Assembly (NCBI GenBank): GCA_948329525.1
Contig: CAOJBM010000011.1
Location: 1 to 34,757, forward strand
Source of the DNA: an uncultured Mycoplasmatota bacterium
GTDB taxonomy: Bacteria; Bacillota_I; Bacilli_A; RF39; UBA660
Direction of reading: 5' to 3'
DNA: 34,757 bases
The notes beneath the pieces are model-generated. The model did no database searches. It saw only the letters and a list, made by a program, of their open reading frames with translations, and was not told where the DNA came from. Shown piece by piece: positions 23,215-32,937 of the stretch (the stretch's first letter is position 1; the number at the start of each line of letters is the position of its first letter). The position numbers were made by a program, and so were the translations under genes.

Positions 23215-25488
23215 CTATTCTTCGTTTTCTATTCTATCACCAGGTTCTTCTGTTTCTTCTTTCTTTGATGCTTCTACTTCTTCCTTCTTAGTTCTTGTAA
23301 CTGTATTATAAGTATCGCCACTTAAAACTTGAATATTATATGTCGTACCTGAAACAGCTATAATAAATGCTTTGGATTCATTACCATAATAGTTTGTACT
23401 TTTAAGTTCAACAGCTTCATCAATTATTGCCTTGCCTTCATAATCATAAAGCATTAATTTATTCGAACTATCTACACCAGCATAGAAATCATTATATAAT
23501 TCAACATAAGTATGAACTATTTTATTTATTTTCTCGCCACCTGTAGTTTTATAAACGTTATACCCACTATCAGACTTGGTTTTTAGATAATTAGTTCCTA
23601 TAAAGCCTCTAATCTTATCATCAAATAAAGCACTAGTATTATCTTTGCCATATATGATTAACCATTTATTATCTTTGTTTTTAGCTAATACTTTATCGCC
23701 AATCATTTCCATATAATTATAATCTAAAGGATAAACTGGAGATGGTTTATCATTTCCAATACTTACCATGCCATATTTGCCATTTTTATTTTTTACTATA
23801 ACATTTGTAGTACTTACCGAAACTAATGCAAGTTCTCCCTTATTAGCAGTTGTATACGTATTAACATCTTCATAAGAACTTAATATAGTATTATCATTTA
23901 AGTCATATAAATTTATAGTTTTCGTATTATTAGAACTATCTTCAATAAAAATGTATCTTTTATTATATATTGGAGTCATACTAACTCGACCTTTATCGTT
24001 AGTTATATCATTATCCTCAAAAATAGTATCAAATGCTGGATGACAATTTGTTAATGAGTCGCCATCAAACTTTTCATTTGTATTATTACATTTATAAGAA
24101 CCAATTAATTTATCTTTTTCTTCATCTTCATAAAAATACAATTTCCCATCTAAATAACTATAATATTTTAGTTTTTGATTAAATTTTGCTTCTTCTAAAT
24201 TTAAATAAACATATGAGAAACTTTTGTTATCATCTGTACTTAAAGTAAGAGTTATTTTATCTTCTCCATAATTAACCATAAAAGCAAAGATACTTTTTGT
24301 TTTTACACCTTCTTTCGAGTATTCATTTTTAACTTGAAATTCTTCAGAAGCAAGTTTTATTCCTTCTTCATTTAATTTATTAAAATCTTTATCTTTAACA
24401 AACAAAGCATTACTGCTATCGATAGAATAAATATAATCTTTTTCAAGCATCATATACTTTGAACCAGTAATTTTCTCTTTATTATCATAAGTATATAAAC
24501 TATAAACACCTTTATCTAAAGTAACAACATAATCATCACTATAATCAACTATTCTTTGTGGTATTAATTTTGTAAGTTCTTTTCCTTCATAATCTAATAA
24601 ATAATTAGCAGTACCAGTAGAAGCAATTACATGATTATTTTCTTTTGATTCAATAATACCTAAATATTGATATTCCCCTTCTATTTTTTTTACTAAACCA
24701 TCACTACCCATTTCATAAAGAGCATAATTATCTTTTTTGTCTTTAACAACTATATAACTAATATCATTTACTTTATAAGCTTTTACTACTTTAAATTCTT
24801 CGACTTTTTCTTTTTCTTTAAAATCATAAAAAGTAATTACATCTTCATCTTTATCGCTATCAAAGACAAAAGCATATCTCTCATTATAAATATCTAATCT
24901 TTTTTCAATAGCACTACCATCTTCATAAACATTGATAGTACCATTTAAATTGTCTTCTGTAACCCCATTATAAGCCACATAACATTTGTTTTCGTCTTTA
25001 TTTTGACACTCATATTCCCCGATTTCTTCGTCATCATCACTCAAAAAGAATAAACTACCATTACGATAAATGTAATTATCTTTTATAACTATAACATCTT
25101 CTTTTTTATCAATAATTGGTTCTTCTTTCTTGTCCTTCGTAACAAAGAAAACGATTAAACCCACTATCAAAATTACAAGAAGTATTGCTATGATAATAGC
25201 AATTATTTTTTGTTTTTTGCTCATATTATGCCATTTGTTTTTTATTTTAGCTATTAATTTTTCTTTTTTTGGTTTTTCTTCTCCTAGTTCTACTTCATTT
25301 TTGTTAGAAGGTTCTAAATCTAATGTTTCATATTCTTTAGAATCTTCTTCTATAACTTGAGAAACATTACTATATTTTTCTTCGCGAAGTATTTTTTTAT
25401 ACTCTTCGTAAATATCTTCTTTCTCTTCTTTCAATTCCGCTAAATCCTCATCTAAACACTTTGTCTTTTCAAGCTCATCATTTTGCAC
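23215..25488 (-). CDS. large membrane-anchored WG-repeat-like protein with two Cys modules
   Basis: The 757-aa protein has an acidic cytoplasmic N-terminus (1-90), a basic stretch, a membrane helix at about 95-117 (IIAIIIAILLVILIVGLIVF) and a long outer region. The region holds two copies of the module seen in the 330-aa paralog: GEYECQNKDENKCYVAYNGV and GSYKCNNTNEKFDGD... CHPAFDT, each followed by repeated beta segments (YALYEMGSDG, KYGMVSIGNDK, KLMLYDYEGK). The tail is Glu-rich. The GTG at 25488 is chosen because GAGGTGG stands 5 bases upstream; the GTG at 25497 overlaps that SD. Extended -10 TGCTATAAT lies near 25520. Function unknown. Confidence 0.8.
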   Translation of the reverse strand: MQNDELEKTKCLDEDLAELKEEKEDIYEEYKKILREEKYSNVSQVIEEDSKEYETLDLEPSNKNEVELGEEKPKKEKLIAKIKNKWHNMSKKQKIIAIIIAILLVILIVGLIVFFVTKDKKEEPIIDKKEDVIVIKDNYIYRNGSLFFLSDDDEEIGEYECQNKDENKCYVAYNGVTEDNLNGTINVYEDGSAIEKRLDIYNERYAFVFDSDKDEDVITFYDFKEKEKVEEFKVVKAYKVNDISYIVVKDKKDNYALYEMGSDGLVKKIEGEYQYLGIIESKENNHVIASTGTANYLLDYEGKELTKLIPQRIVDYSDDYVVTLDKGVYSLYTYDNKEKITGSKYMMLEKDYIYSIDSSNALFVKDKDFNKLNEEGIKLASEEFQVKNEYSKEGVKTKSIFAFMVNYGEDKITLTLSTDDNKSFSYVYLNLEEAKFNQKLKYYSYLDGKLYFYEDEEKDKLIGSYKCNNTNEKFDGDSLTNCHPAFDTIFEDNDITNDKGRVSMTPIYNKRYIFIEDSSNNTKTINLYDLNDNTILSSYEDVNTYTTANKGELALVSVSTTNVIVKNKNGKYGMVSIGNDKPSPVYPLDYNYMEMIGDKVLAKNKDNKWLIIYGKDNTSALFDDKIRGFIGTNYLKTKSDSGYNVYKTTGGEKINKIVHTYVELYNDFYAGVDSSNKLMLYDYEGKAIIDEAVELKSTNYYGNESKAFIIAVSGTTYNIQVLSGDTYNTVTRTKKEEVEASKKEETEEPGDRIENEE

Positions 25489-25514
25489 TTTTGCCACCTC
25501 TTTACTATAAAATT

Positions 25515-25523
25515 ATTATAGCA
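25515..25523 (-). promoter_or_regulatory. extended -10 promoter of the WG-repeat-like operon
   Basis: TGCTATAAT precedes the 757-aa gene by about 27 bases. No good -35 box is seen at 16-18 bases, as is usual for extended -10 promoters. Confidence 0.55.
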
Positions 25524-25543
25524 CAAAGATGTAAATAGCGCAT

Positions 25544-25577
25544 TAAAAAAATAAGTAGTTAAGTTTTCTACTTATTT
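25544..25577 (-). terminator. intrinsic terminator
   Basis: AAATAAGTAG (25577-25568) pairs perfectly with CTACTTATTT (25558-25549) and is followed by T. It overlaps the stop codon of the preceding broken gene. Confidence 0.88.
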
Positions 25578-26290
25578 ATTATGTATGGTTTATAAAAATG
25601 AACAGTTAATTTTTTGATTTTGTCATTATCTATTTCACCTTTGTATCCACACCCATTTCTAAAGAATGGACTATTTACATCATTTAGATAATCAATTCTA
25701 ACTTCCTCTTCTATTCGGGTAAAACTTTCTGGAGTTACCATAATCTTTATAAATGATTGAAATTCTTGTTGTTCTATAGAAGTAAGTTCTTCTTTTGGGG
25801 CAGTAATTCGTTTAATTAGTTCTTCTTTAACGTTTTTAGCAGGCACTTTTCCTTTAACAATCGGTTCATAAACTTTAACATAATCACCTTTTCTACACAA
25901 AATAACTAAACAAGAGTCAAGCACATACTCTTCCCCATTAAATTTAAAACAAATCCATGAATGATAGTACTCTGACAACTCTTCATCGAGATTTATATAT
26001 CCTCTTTCAATGTAATCATCATCATTAAAAAATACTATGGCCGATTCAGTTGTCTGCTAGCACCAACCTTCAAGTTTTTCTTCTTGCATTAATTCAAATA
26101 AAAAAAACTTTATGTTTTCTTAAAATTTCAATATATAAATTTTCTAATCTTTTTTGGACATATATTAAAACTTCTTTATCAATAATTTTTGAACGTAAAA
26201 AATTAATTTTCTTTGAAGAATCTTTTTCTATTCCCTTAACAAGTTTTAGGTATAATAATTCTTCGCAGTTAAATTATTTCTCATTTAAGC
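25568..26290 (-). pseudogene. broken gene of unknown function
   Basis: The last 136 codons (from an ATG at 25978) are open, but good coding sequence continues upstream. Reading back gives FFNDDDYIERGYINLDEELS, then a TAG (26059-26057), GWC and FELMQEEKLE, then an extra base in a run of 8 T (26107-26100). Before that come YLKLVKGIEKDSSKK and RLENLYIEILRKHKV, with another stop (TAA) near 26270. The 3' part (SWICFKFNGEEYVLDSCLVI) suggests a beta-rich domain that I do not recognise. Three lesions argue against a sequencing slip alone. It follows the 289-aa gene directly. Confidence 0.75.
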
Positions 26291-26292
26291 CT

Positions 26293-27162
26293 CTATATTG
26301 TACTAGGATTCTTCTTTTGTAATGAAGAATTTTTAGTACTAAAGATACTATCTATTAAATTTGTTTCATTTACTTTTTTAGTCTTTTCAAGACCTTCTAG
26401 AACAAATAAGTAAATATCTAATTCTTCTCTTTCAAATTTATTTGTTAAAATAGCAAAATTATTATTTTTATCAAAAGCTAATTTACCTAAAATTTCTTTA
26501 AATTCATCTTCATAATTTTTTAAAGTTGCAAGTAAACCTTCTTTACCATTAACAAAAGATAATTTACTTAAAATATCTTCACAGCCTAAGCCATTTAAAA
26601 TATAATCTACAAGCATTAAAATATCTTCAGTGATAATTGAAACATCAGCGTCAAAACCATAGTCTTTAACTATCTTGCTAAAATAGTCTTGAAGTGATTT
26701 TTTAAATCGATAAATATTCTGCGCCTCAGTTAATTTCAATTCATCTTTAACTTGGTATGTAGTAGTAAAAACTCCTTTAATATCAGAAGCTGATTTTATA
26801 TTAGCCCTAATATTTTCAATCATTTTTTTATATATAATAGCATAATAGCGAGCATCATCTAAATTATTTTCTTTTAACAAATCAGAGATTTTTTGATAAC
26901 AACTATGATAAAATGTATCATAATCAAATCTTCTTTCGCTATGAAGACTCTCTTTTTCTATAAACCAGTTTAATACATGTTCTGTCATAAACAAATTTAC
27001 AGAAATAAGTTTTAAAAAAGAATCTAAATCTTCATCACTCATACTATTAATAGTATCTAAGATATCTTTATTACGAAATTCTGTAAGAATTTCTCTTCCT
27101 TCAGTTCCATACCTCATTACAACTTGAAGTAGAAAAGTATCAATTGATTGTTCAAACATCAT
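26293..27162 (-). CDS. hypothetical protein, helical
   Basis: I do not recognise this 289-aa protein. It is soluble and mostly helical by eye, acidic, without signal peptide, membrane helix or Cys clusters. Stretches such as NSMSDEDLDSFLKLISVNLF, RFKKSLQDYFSKIVKDYGFD and VDYILNGLGCEDILSKLSFV look like packed helices. AGGTGG lies just before ATGATG, and either Met may start it. It has a good promoter (27185-27212) and is followed without a gap by a broken gene. Confidence 0.65.
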   Translation of the reverse strand: MMFEQSIDTFLLQVVMRYGTEGREILTEFRNKDILDTINSMSDEDLDSFLKLISVNLFMTEHVLNWFIEKESLHSERRFDYDTFYHSCYQKISDLLKENNLDDARYYAIIYKKMIENIRANIKSASDIKGVFTTTYQVKDELKLTEAQNIYRFKKSLQDYFSKIVKDYGFDADVSIITEDILMLVDYILNGLGCEDILSKLSFVNGKEGLLATLKNYEDEFKEILGKLAFDKNNNFAILTNKFEREELDIYLFVLEGLEKTKKVNETNLIDSIFSTKNSSLQKKNPSTI

Positions 27163-27184
27163 ATAACCACCTAACTTGCAAAAT

Positions 27185-27212
27185 ATTATAGCATTTCTTG
27201 TTAAGTAGTCAA
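27185..27212 (-). promoter_or_regulatory. sigma-A promoter of the 289-aa gene
   Basis: TTGACT (27212-27207) and TATAAT (27190-27185) are 16 bases apart with TGC before the -10. The -35 overlaps the stop codon of the phosphodiesterase gene. Confidence 0.82.
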
Positions 27213-27829
27213 TACTTTTTTAATTTTGTCACATATTCATCATCTGCTATGACCGAAACGTTATAATCCTTTATTTTCAAGTGACTAGGAAGTCCATATA
27301 AAATAACTTCAATATCTTGTTCTTCAAAAGTTTTAATTGTCTTTTCATTGATACCTAAATAAAGCAGACAAATAAAATCTAAATAGCGATAATTATCATC
27401 ACTATTAAGATAATAATTTAAAATTCCTACTTTGAACTTTCGCTTATAAGTGCTAACTTTTTTAATAATATTATTATCAAAACTCATTAAGTAAATATTT
27501 AATTTAGTTTTAGATAAAAGCCTCGTAAGTTCTCCTAAATCAATACCAAAATCTTTGATTTCAATAAAGATTTTTTTATCTGTCTTTAATCTTAAAACAT
27601 CTTTTAATCTTACAACTCCTAATTCTTTTAATTCTTTATAATCCAGATTTTTTAATAACTTACCATTAATAAAAGAATTATGATGAATAACAAATTCTTT
27701 ATCTTTACTAACTCTTACATCAAGCTCAAAACCTTCATAATTAGAATTCTTTATTGCTTCAAGAAAAGCTTCCATTGTATTTTCTTTAAGTCCTTCTTTT
27801 ACTACTCCTCTATGAGCTATAAATTTCAA
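27209..27829 (-). CDS. glycerophosphodiester phosphodiesterase family protein
   Basis: This enzyme family hydrolyses glycerophosphodiesters to glycerol-3-phosphate and an alcohol. The 206-aa protein shows the active-site set KFIAHRG (first His), ENTMEAFLEAI, GFELDVRVSKDKEFVIHHNS (metal Glu and Asp, second His) and KIFIEIKDFG. It is shorter than the usual 240-260 aa but keeps all metal and acid-base positions. No signal peptide is present, so it acts in the cytoplasm. The start is a TTG at 27829, 5 bases after AGGTGA; the in-frame GTG at 27838 lies inside that SD. It follows the phosphatidyltransferase gene, fitting phospholipid turnover. Confidence 0.88.
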   Translation of the reverse strand: MKFIAHRGVVKEGLKENTMEAFLEAIKNSNYEGFELDVRVSKDKEFVIHHNSFINGKLLKNLDYKELKELGVVRLKDVLRLKTDKKIFIEIKDFGIDLGELTRLLSKTKLNIYLMSFDNNIIKKVSTYKRKFKVGILNYYLNSDDNYRYLDFICLLYLGINEKTIKTFEEQDIEVILYGLPSHLKIKDYNVSVIADDEYVTKLKKY

Positions 27830-27877
27830 AAAAATCACCTAATAAATTTTATTAAGCAATTTCAAGATTATTACTTA

Positions 27878-28537
27878 TTATTTAACTATATAGAATAATT
27901 TTGTTATACTATCATTACGATATTTTAAATAAAAATCGGTATCAAATAAATCATGCCATAATTCTTTATTTGTTTTTTTGCGAAGAACATTAAGATGTTC
28001 CTTTTTATGTAAAGAAGTATTTTTACGAGCTTTTATAAAATAATCAACAATAACAATTAGTTCACTTATAATTAAAGGAATTAAAATAATATTTAAAATC
28101 ATATTATCAAAAGAATTAGCAATTACAAATAAACTAATAACTAAAACAATGTCTAATATATTGGTTTTAATTTTTCCTTTAAAACTAGTCTTGGTATTAT
28201 TTCCCATTTTAAAACTAACTGTATTAACTATTAAAATGCCTAATTCTAATAAAATTGGTAAGATATAAAGATAGTTAATAAGAGCAAGAACAATTAATAT
28301 AGAAATTCCTAGTAGTTTATCAGAAACCGCATCAATAATACTCCCAAAGAAAGACTGAACATGAAAACTTCTTGCTAAAAGACCATCTAAAAAATCAGTT
28401 ATAAATAAAAGCCCTGAAGTAATAGATGCAACTATTCCACCCCATTTAAAATAAATAGGAATAATAATTAAAGCTCCTAAAACTCTTGCACTTGTTAAAA
28501 TATTAACAAATACTTTCATAAAATTACTTCTTTTCAC
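27878..28537 (-). CDS. CDP-alcohol phosphatidyltransferase
   Basis: This integral membrane enzyme moves a phosphatidyl group from CDP-diacylglycerol to an alcohol. The motif is complete: DG-LL-AR-8-G-3-D-3-D (DGLLARSFHVQSFFGSIIDA, then VSD). The 219-aa length and about five helices fit PgsA-like phosphatidylglycerophosphate synthases, but the substrate cannot be fixed from sequence. The C-terminus carries an unusual soluble tail of about 50 residues (KARKNTSLHKKEHLNVLRKK). The start may be this GTG (GAGGGTGG 5 bases upstream) or an ATG six codons later. A promoter lies at 28564-28592. Confidence 0.88.
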   Translation of the reverse strand: MKRSNFMKVFVNILTSARVLGALIIIPIYFKWGGIVASITSGLLFITDFLDGLLARSFHVQSFFGSIIDAVSDKLLGISILIVLALINYLYILPILLELGILIVNTVSFKMGNNTKTSFKGKIKTNILDIVLVISLFVIANSFDNMILNIILIPLIISELIVIVDYFIKARKNTSLHKKEHLNVLRKKTNKELWHDLFDTDFYLKYRNDSITKLFYIVK

Positions 28538-28563
28538 TCATGCCACCCTCTTTGTAATTGCTT

Positions 28564-28592
28564 ATCCTACCATTTCTTTTTCTATATGTCAA
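28564..28592 (-). promoter_or_regulatory. sigma-A promoter of the phosphatidyltransferase gene
   Basis: TTGACA (28592-28587) and TAGGAT (28569-28564) are 17 bases apart; the -35 overlaps the stop of the previous gene. Confidence 0.72.
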
Positions 28593-29128
28593 TCTATAGT
28601 TGTAAAACCAATATTTTTATAATTTAATATATATTGTTCTTTAATATTTGTTATCGTAATTTTTGTAATACTTGTATAATCAGTATAAATAGCGATTTCA
28701 GTTTCTAGATTATCTATTTTTGTTTCATAATTAAAAACTCTAACATTATCATATTTATCTTTATTATATTCTAAATTCTTAATTAAGTTATAAATATATG
28801 ATGGATTGATAAAATTCTTATTAATAAAATCATTGATATTATTATATGATTGAGTCTCATCTTTACTTGTAAAAGTTCCTTTTTCTCTATTTCCATCCTT
28901 TTTACCTTCATATAAATACTTTTCTGTACCAATTAAAACATTATATGTGTACTCATAATTTTCTTTTAAGAGCATTGTAAACATATCTTCTAAAGTTCCA
29001 TATACTTGTTCTTGGCTAACATTACTTTTTTCTAAGTTTTCGTCTTTTTTTATTGGCATAAAAAACATTATATAACTTAAAACCACTAATATTAGTATAA
29101 CATAAATAACCCATAATTTATTTTTCAT
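28589..29128 (-). CDS. membrane-anchored hypothetical protein
   Basis: The 179-aa protein has an uncleaved N-terminal helix (LWVIYVILILVVLSYIMFFM) and an outer domain of about 150 residues rich in Asn, Tyr and Lys. It contains YEYTYNVLIGTEKYLYEGKK and ends in beta segments (SITKITITNIKEQYILNYKN). The family is not recognised. Its ATG overlaps the fmt stop by 4 bases (ATGA), so it is coupled to fmt, although no functional link is obvious. Confidence 0.7.
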   Translation of the reverse strand: MKNKLWVIYVILILVVLSYIMFFMPIKKDENLEKSNVSQEQVYGTLEDMFTMLLKENYEYTYNVLIGTEKYLYEGKKDGNREKGTFTSKDETQSYNNINDFINKNFINPSYIYNLIKNLEYNKDKYDNVRVFNYETKIDNLETEIAIYTDYTSITKITITNIKEQYILNYKNIGFTTID

Positions 29129-30066
29129 TGAACTATGGAATTGATTACTTTTTCTTTATCTAAACCATTAATGTAATCAACTATATCCATTTCTTTTTTT
29201 CCAAATGGCTTAACTCTATCTATTAAAACTATACCATCTTTTGTTTTAATTCCTAATTCTTTTTTATTTAAAATAGCAATAGTTCCAGGTGATAAATTAC
29301 GACTATCATCTAAAATATGACACTTTAATATTTTAATTTCTGTATCATTAATGATTGTATTAGCTAAAGGCCAAGGATAAAGACCTCGAACTTTATTAAA
29401 AACTTCCCTACTTGTTTTATTAAAATCTAGTCTTTCATCTTCTCTTGTAACATTATAGGCATATGTCGCCATCTCATTATCTTGTGGGATATCAAAATTT
29501 GTGCCATCAATTATTTTTGGCAAAGTTCGAAGTAAAAGGCTCGCTCCCATTGCACTTAATTTTTCGTGAAGAGTCAACACGTTGTCATCATCTTCAATCA
29601 TACACTCTTCGCTATTAATGATATTACCTGTATCCATACTTTTATCCATATACATTATGGTAACACCAGTTTTTTCTGCCCCATCAATTATAGCATGATG
29701 AATTGGTGCGCCACCACGATACTCTGGAAGAAGTGAAGCATGAACATTAATACAACCATATAAAGGCCTTATAAGAAGTTCTTCTGGTAATATTTGACCA
29801 TAAGCACAAGTAATTATAATATCAGGTTTCTTAGCAATAATTCGTTCAATATTTTCTCTCAATTTTTTAGGCTGATAAACTTCTATGTTATGTTCTTGTG
29901 CTAACTTCTTAACAGGAGTCATTGTTAACTCTTTTTTTCTACCTACTAAAGCATCTGGTTGACTTACGACCATTACTACATTAGTATTTTCTATTAAAGT
30001 TTCTAATATTGGAACTGCAAAATCAGGAGTACCCATAAACACTACTTTTAAATCTTTCATATTCAT
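29125..30066 (-). CDS. fmt: methionyl-tRNA formyltransferase
   Basis: Fmt formylates Met-tRNA(fMet) with 10-formyl-tetrahydrofolate for initiation. The 313-aa length is usual. Visible are KVVFMGTPDFAVPIL, the catalytic NVHASLLPEYRGGAPIHHAI (Asn, His) with the later Asp in DKSMDTGNII, and the C-terminal tRNA-binding domain (VRGLYPWPLA). The start at 30066 (MNMKDLKVVF) has GGTGA 5 bases upstream; the frame opens at 30105 without an SD. TATAAT lies shortly upstream. No def gene, its usual partner, is nearby. Confidence 0.95.
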   Translation of the reverse strand: MNMKDLKVVFMGTPDFAVPILETLIENTNVVMVVSQPDALVGRKKELTMTPVKKLAQEHNIEVYQPKKLRENIERIIAKKPDIIITCAYGQILPEELLIRPLYGCINVHASLLPEYRGGAPIHHAIIDGAEKTGVTIMYMDKSMDTGNIINSEECMIEDDDNVLTLHEKLSAMGASLLLRTLPKIIDGTNFDIPQDNEMATYAYNVTREDERLDFNKTSREVFNKVRGLYPWPLANTIINDTEIKILKCHILDDSRNLSPGTIAILNKKELGIKTKDGIVLIDRVKPFGKKEMDIVDYINGLDKEKVINSIVQ

Positions 30067-30087
30067 ATATATCACCGATTTTATTAT

Positions 30088-30119
30088 ACCAAAAAAACTC
30101 TCCAAAAAGATAGAGTTTT
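30088..30119 (-). terminator. intrinsic terminator of the MacB/FtsX operon
   Basis: AAAACTCT (30119-30112) pairs with AGAGTTTT (30101-30094), followed by T. It lies 13 bases past the last permease gene. Confidence 0.85.
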
Positions 30120-30132
30120 CTTAATTATCAGC

Positions 30133-30963
30133 TTACATAAATATTTTAAATAAATTTATAAATATAAAAGAAATTCCTAAAGATACAATTAAGGGAAGAA
30201 TTAGCAATGTTATTACTTTACTTATTAAAATCAAAAAGATTCGAACTTTATTATAACCAATAACATAATATAGCTTATTAGTCTTCTGTTCATCAACTAC
30301 TATATTTATTAAAGTTATAACAAAAACAATACTAAAGAAAATAACACATATTATAACAAAAAGATTAATCATATTTATTCTGCCAAGATAATCTCTTCTT
30401 CCTTGAGCATTATTTTTAAAACCTAGGATAATATTAAATTTATCTTGAAGAAAATCTTCTGTAACTTTTTGATTTTCGGGAAGATAACTCTTTAAAGTAA
30501 CAATATAAATTTTCTCCATATTACTATTATTTAACTTTTCAAAATTATTTTCACTTATATAATATAAATCATCAAACTCATTTTTTTCTATAATTCTTAA
30601 ATTCAAATTATACTCTTCCAAAGAAAAGTTATCATTTATATGGTATATTTCTTCAGCAGTCGGAAAAGTTTTTTCACTAGGAACTATTATTTCGTCACCT
30701 GATAACTGACTACTTTTGACAAAAGTATATCTGTCTAACCAAAGACCTACTACTACATCTTTAATATTTTCATGTTTTATTTCTTTTATATTTATATCAT
30801 TAGTATAAAACCAGATATAAGACGTTTTATATAATTCGTTTTGCTTATCAATATAAAATCTTTTAAGAAAACAAGAAGTAAAAATCAAAGTAAATGTTAG
30901 TAAAAAAATGATAAAGTAATTTTTAATCGTTCTTTTTCTAAAGAAACTTTTAAGTAACATCAT
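30133..30963 (-). CDS. ABC transporter permease, FtsX-like, second subunit
   Basis: The 276-aa protein has the MacB/FtsX outline: an N-terminal helix at about 14-33, an outer domain of about 160 residues, and hydrophobic helices at about 197-223 and 240-275. The outer domain shows no recognisable sub-family. It overlaps the first permease by 4 bases (ATGA). Together with the ATPase it probably forms a transporter with two different half-permeases, as in peptide-sensing or antimicrobial-peptide-resistance modules. No two-component system is nearby. Confidence 0.8.
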   Translation of the reverse strand: MMLLKSFFRKRTIKNYFIIFLLTFTLIFTSCFLKRFYIDKQNELYKTSYIWFYTNDINIKEIKHENIKDVVVGLWLDRYTFVKSSQLSGDEIIVPSEKTFPTAEEIYHINDNFSLEEYNLNLRIIEKNEFDDLYYISENNFEKLNNSNMEKIYIVTLKSYLPENQKVTEDFLQDKFNIILGFKNNAQGRRDYLGRINMINLFVIICVIFFSIVFVITLINIVVDEQKTNKLYYVIGYNKVRIFLILISKVITLLILPLIVSLGISFIFINLFKIFM

Positions 30964-32273
30964 ATTTCATTCCTCATCATTTCTAAAACACTTCGTTTTA
31001 TTTTCTTAGCTACTAGTTTATTATTAATAATTATTAAAAGGCATAAGACAATTATAAAAATAGATATTATAGCAAGTATTGGAATATTTATTAGATATCC
31101 TAATACAACATAACTTGCTATAAAATTAGTTTTAATATATATAAAACAAATAATAAAAATAATTAAAGATAAAATAAAACTTATTAAATAACAAATTACA
31201 TTTTCTAATATCTCATTAATTGTAATCGTCTTATTATCATACCCTATTGACTTAAGTAGTACATAATTACTAACTCGTCCTTTTATTTTCTTACTATTAA
31301 AATTATAAATTATGTTTATAGCTATTAATACTATAATAATTGTAATAAACATTGGAGCATAGGTAAAAAATAGTTTATCTGCTTTATCAACTTCTTGATG
31401 ATCTTCATAGACATAATTTAATTTATTTAATTCTTGATGAACAGAACTCATATTTTTATAATCATCTATTAAAACCATAATTCCACTATATTCCTTATTT
31501 ATCTCTTGTTCTTTCTTCTTTTGATTTTGAAAAGACGCCATCTCGAAGAAATCTTCTTTAGTTACATAACAGGTATTAAAAGAATCCATTGTATAACTCT
31601 CTTTATATGCTCCAACTATTTTAAAATCTTTGGTATTGTACTCTTCTTTATAAGTTTCATAATCGATACGATAATCATAATTCGAATATTTTCCAGCTAT
31701 AGTTTTGCCTATAAAATCTTTGGAATTTAAAAGAGCACTTTTAATTATCTTTTTCTTCATTTCAAAAACTTCATCAGTTTCCTCACTATCCTCATCTTTT
31801 TTATCATCAAAATAATAAACTTCATAAGGATAAAAGTTTACTGGACATATCATTTCACCATTATTAATATTTCCACTTCCTTTAACCATTTTAGGCTCAA
31901 CACTATCTAATAATGGAGTTACATTTATTGAAGCTTCAGAAAAAGGTTTGTTTAATTCATCTATATAAAGTTCTATGCTACCAGAAAATATTTTTCCACC
32001 AACATAATCTATATGGTCAATATTTTTTATTATATCTAAATCTTCTATTGTTAAAACTTCTTTTTTTAACGGAGGATAAACATATATTTCTCTACTAGAC
32101 AACTTTCTATTTAAAGAAGATAATTCATTTGTAACAAAAAGAGACATTATTGTTAAAGATGCAAACATCGCTAATAATAAAATCATCATAACTACTATGA
32201 AAATAATATTATTTTTCTTAAAAATTCTTCTTTTTAATAGAAAGAAATGTTCACTTATCTTCATTTTTACCAA
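30960..32273 (-). CDS. ABC transporter permease, FtsX-like, first subunit
   Basis: The 437-aa protein has helix 1 at about 24-48, an outer domain of about 240 residues and three helices near the C-terminus (starting around 307, 355 and 393), the standard FtsX/MacB layout. The TTG at 32273 has AAAGGA 7 bases upstream; the ATG at 32264 (MKISEHFF) is an alternative. Either overlaps the end of the ATPase gene (by 23 or 14 bases). MacB-type systems do not move substrate through the membrane but transmit force to the outer side. Confidence 0.82.
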   Translation of the reverse strand: MVKMKISEHFFLLKRRIFKKNNIIFIVVMMILLLAMFASLTIMSLFVTNELSSLNRKLSSREIYVYPPLKKEVLTIEDLDIIKNIDHIDYVGGKIFSGSIELYIDELNKPFSEASINVTPLLDSVEPKMVKGSGNINNGEMICPVNFYPYEVYYFDDKKDEDSEETDEVFEMKKKIIKSALLNSKDFIGKTIAGKYSNYDYRIDYETYKEEYNTKDFKIVGAYKESYTMDSFNTCYVTKEDFFEMASFQNQKKKEQEINKEYSGIMVLIDDYKNMSSVHQELNKLNYVYEDHQEVDKADKLFFTYAPMFITIIIVLIAINIIYNFNSKKIKGRVSNYVLLKSIGYDNKTITINEILENVICYLISFILSLIIFIICFIYIKTNFIASYVVLGYLINIPILAIISIFIIVLCLLIIINNKLVAKKIKRSVLEMMRNEI

Positions 32274-32937
32274 CTTTCTTTCCTTTAGATATTTTTATTA
32301 TTTCATCTGCATATTTATTTATCTCATCACTATGTGATACAACAATGACACATTTTCCATCTTTACTTAATTTCTTTAATTGTTCAAATATTATCTTCTC
32401 ATTTTCTTCATCTAAGTTTCCTGTTGGTTCATCTGCTAAAATTATTTTAGGTTCATTAGCTAGGGCTCTTGCTATTGCAACTCTTTGCTTTTCTCCACCT
32501 GATAACTCTTTAGGAAAGTGTTTTATTCTATTATCAAGCCCTACTTCATTTAGTAACTTCTTTGCTTTTTTAACTTTCTCATTAAAATTCAAACTCTTAT
32601 TTATTAAAAGCGGTAACATAATATTTTCTAAAGCTGTCATATTTTCATCTAAGTAAAAATCTTGAAAAACAAAACCGATTGTATTTAGTCTTAAATTAGC
32701 AAGTTCACTACTATTCAATTTTGAAACATCTTTTTTATCTAATATATAAGTCCCACTTGTTGGTATTTCAAGTAAGCTAAGAATATTTATTAATGTTGAT
32801 TTACCACTACCTGAATGCCCCATTATCCCGTATAATTTTCCAGATTCAAATTTATAAGAAAAATCTTTTAAAGCTACTATTTCTTCTCCTTTTAATTTAT
32901 AAATTTTGCTAACATTTTTTAATTCCATAACACTCAC
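32251..32937 (-). CDS. ABC transporter ATPase, MacB/LolD type
   Basis: The 228-aa ATPase shows Walker [11 protein letters not shown]-loop [20 protein letters not shown] (typical of MacB/LolD, with the ENI/V-PL stretch), signature LSGGEKQR, Walker [13 protein letters not shown] and switch His in [15 protein letters not shown] places it in the MacB/LolD/FtsE group. It is first in a three-gene operon with two FtsX-like permeases. The next operon upstream encodes a secreted metalloprotease; a link is possible but not shown. Confidence 0.93.
   Translation of the reverse strand: MSVMELKNVSKIYKLKGEEIVALKDFSYKFESGKLYGIMGHSGSGKSTLINILSLLEIPTSGTYILDKKDVSKLNSSELANLRLNTIGFVFQDFYLDENMTALENIMLPLLINKSLNFNEKVKKAKKLLNEVGLDNRIKHFPKELSGGEKQRVAIARALANEPKIILADEPTGNLDEENEKIIFEQLKKLSKDGKCVIVVSHSDEINKYADEIIKISKGKKVGKNEDK

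Noticed and set aside
25568-25978. A complete 136-aa protein
   Set aside because: Homologous-looking coding sequence extends upstream through two stops and a frameshift; recorded as a pseudogene instead.
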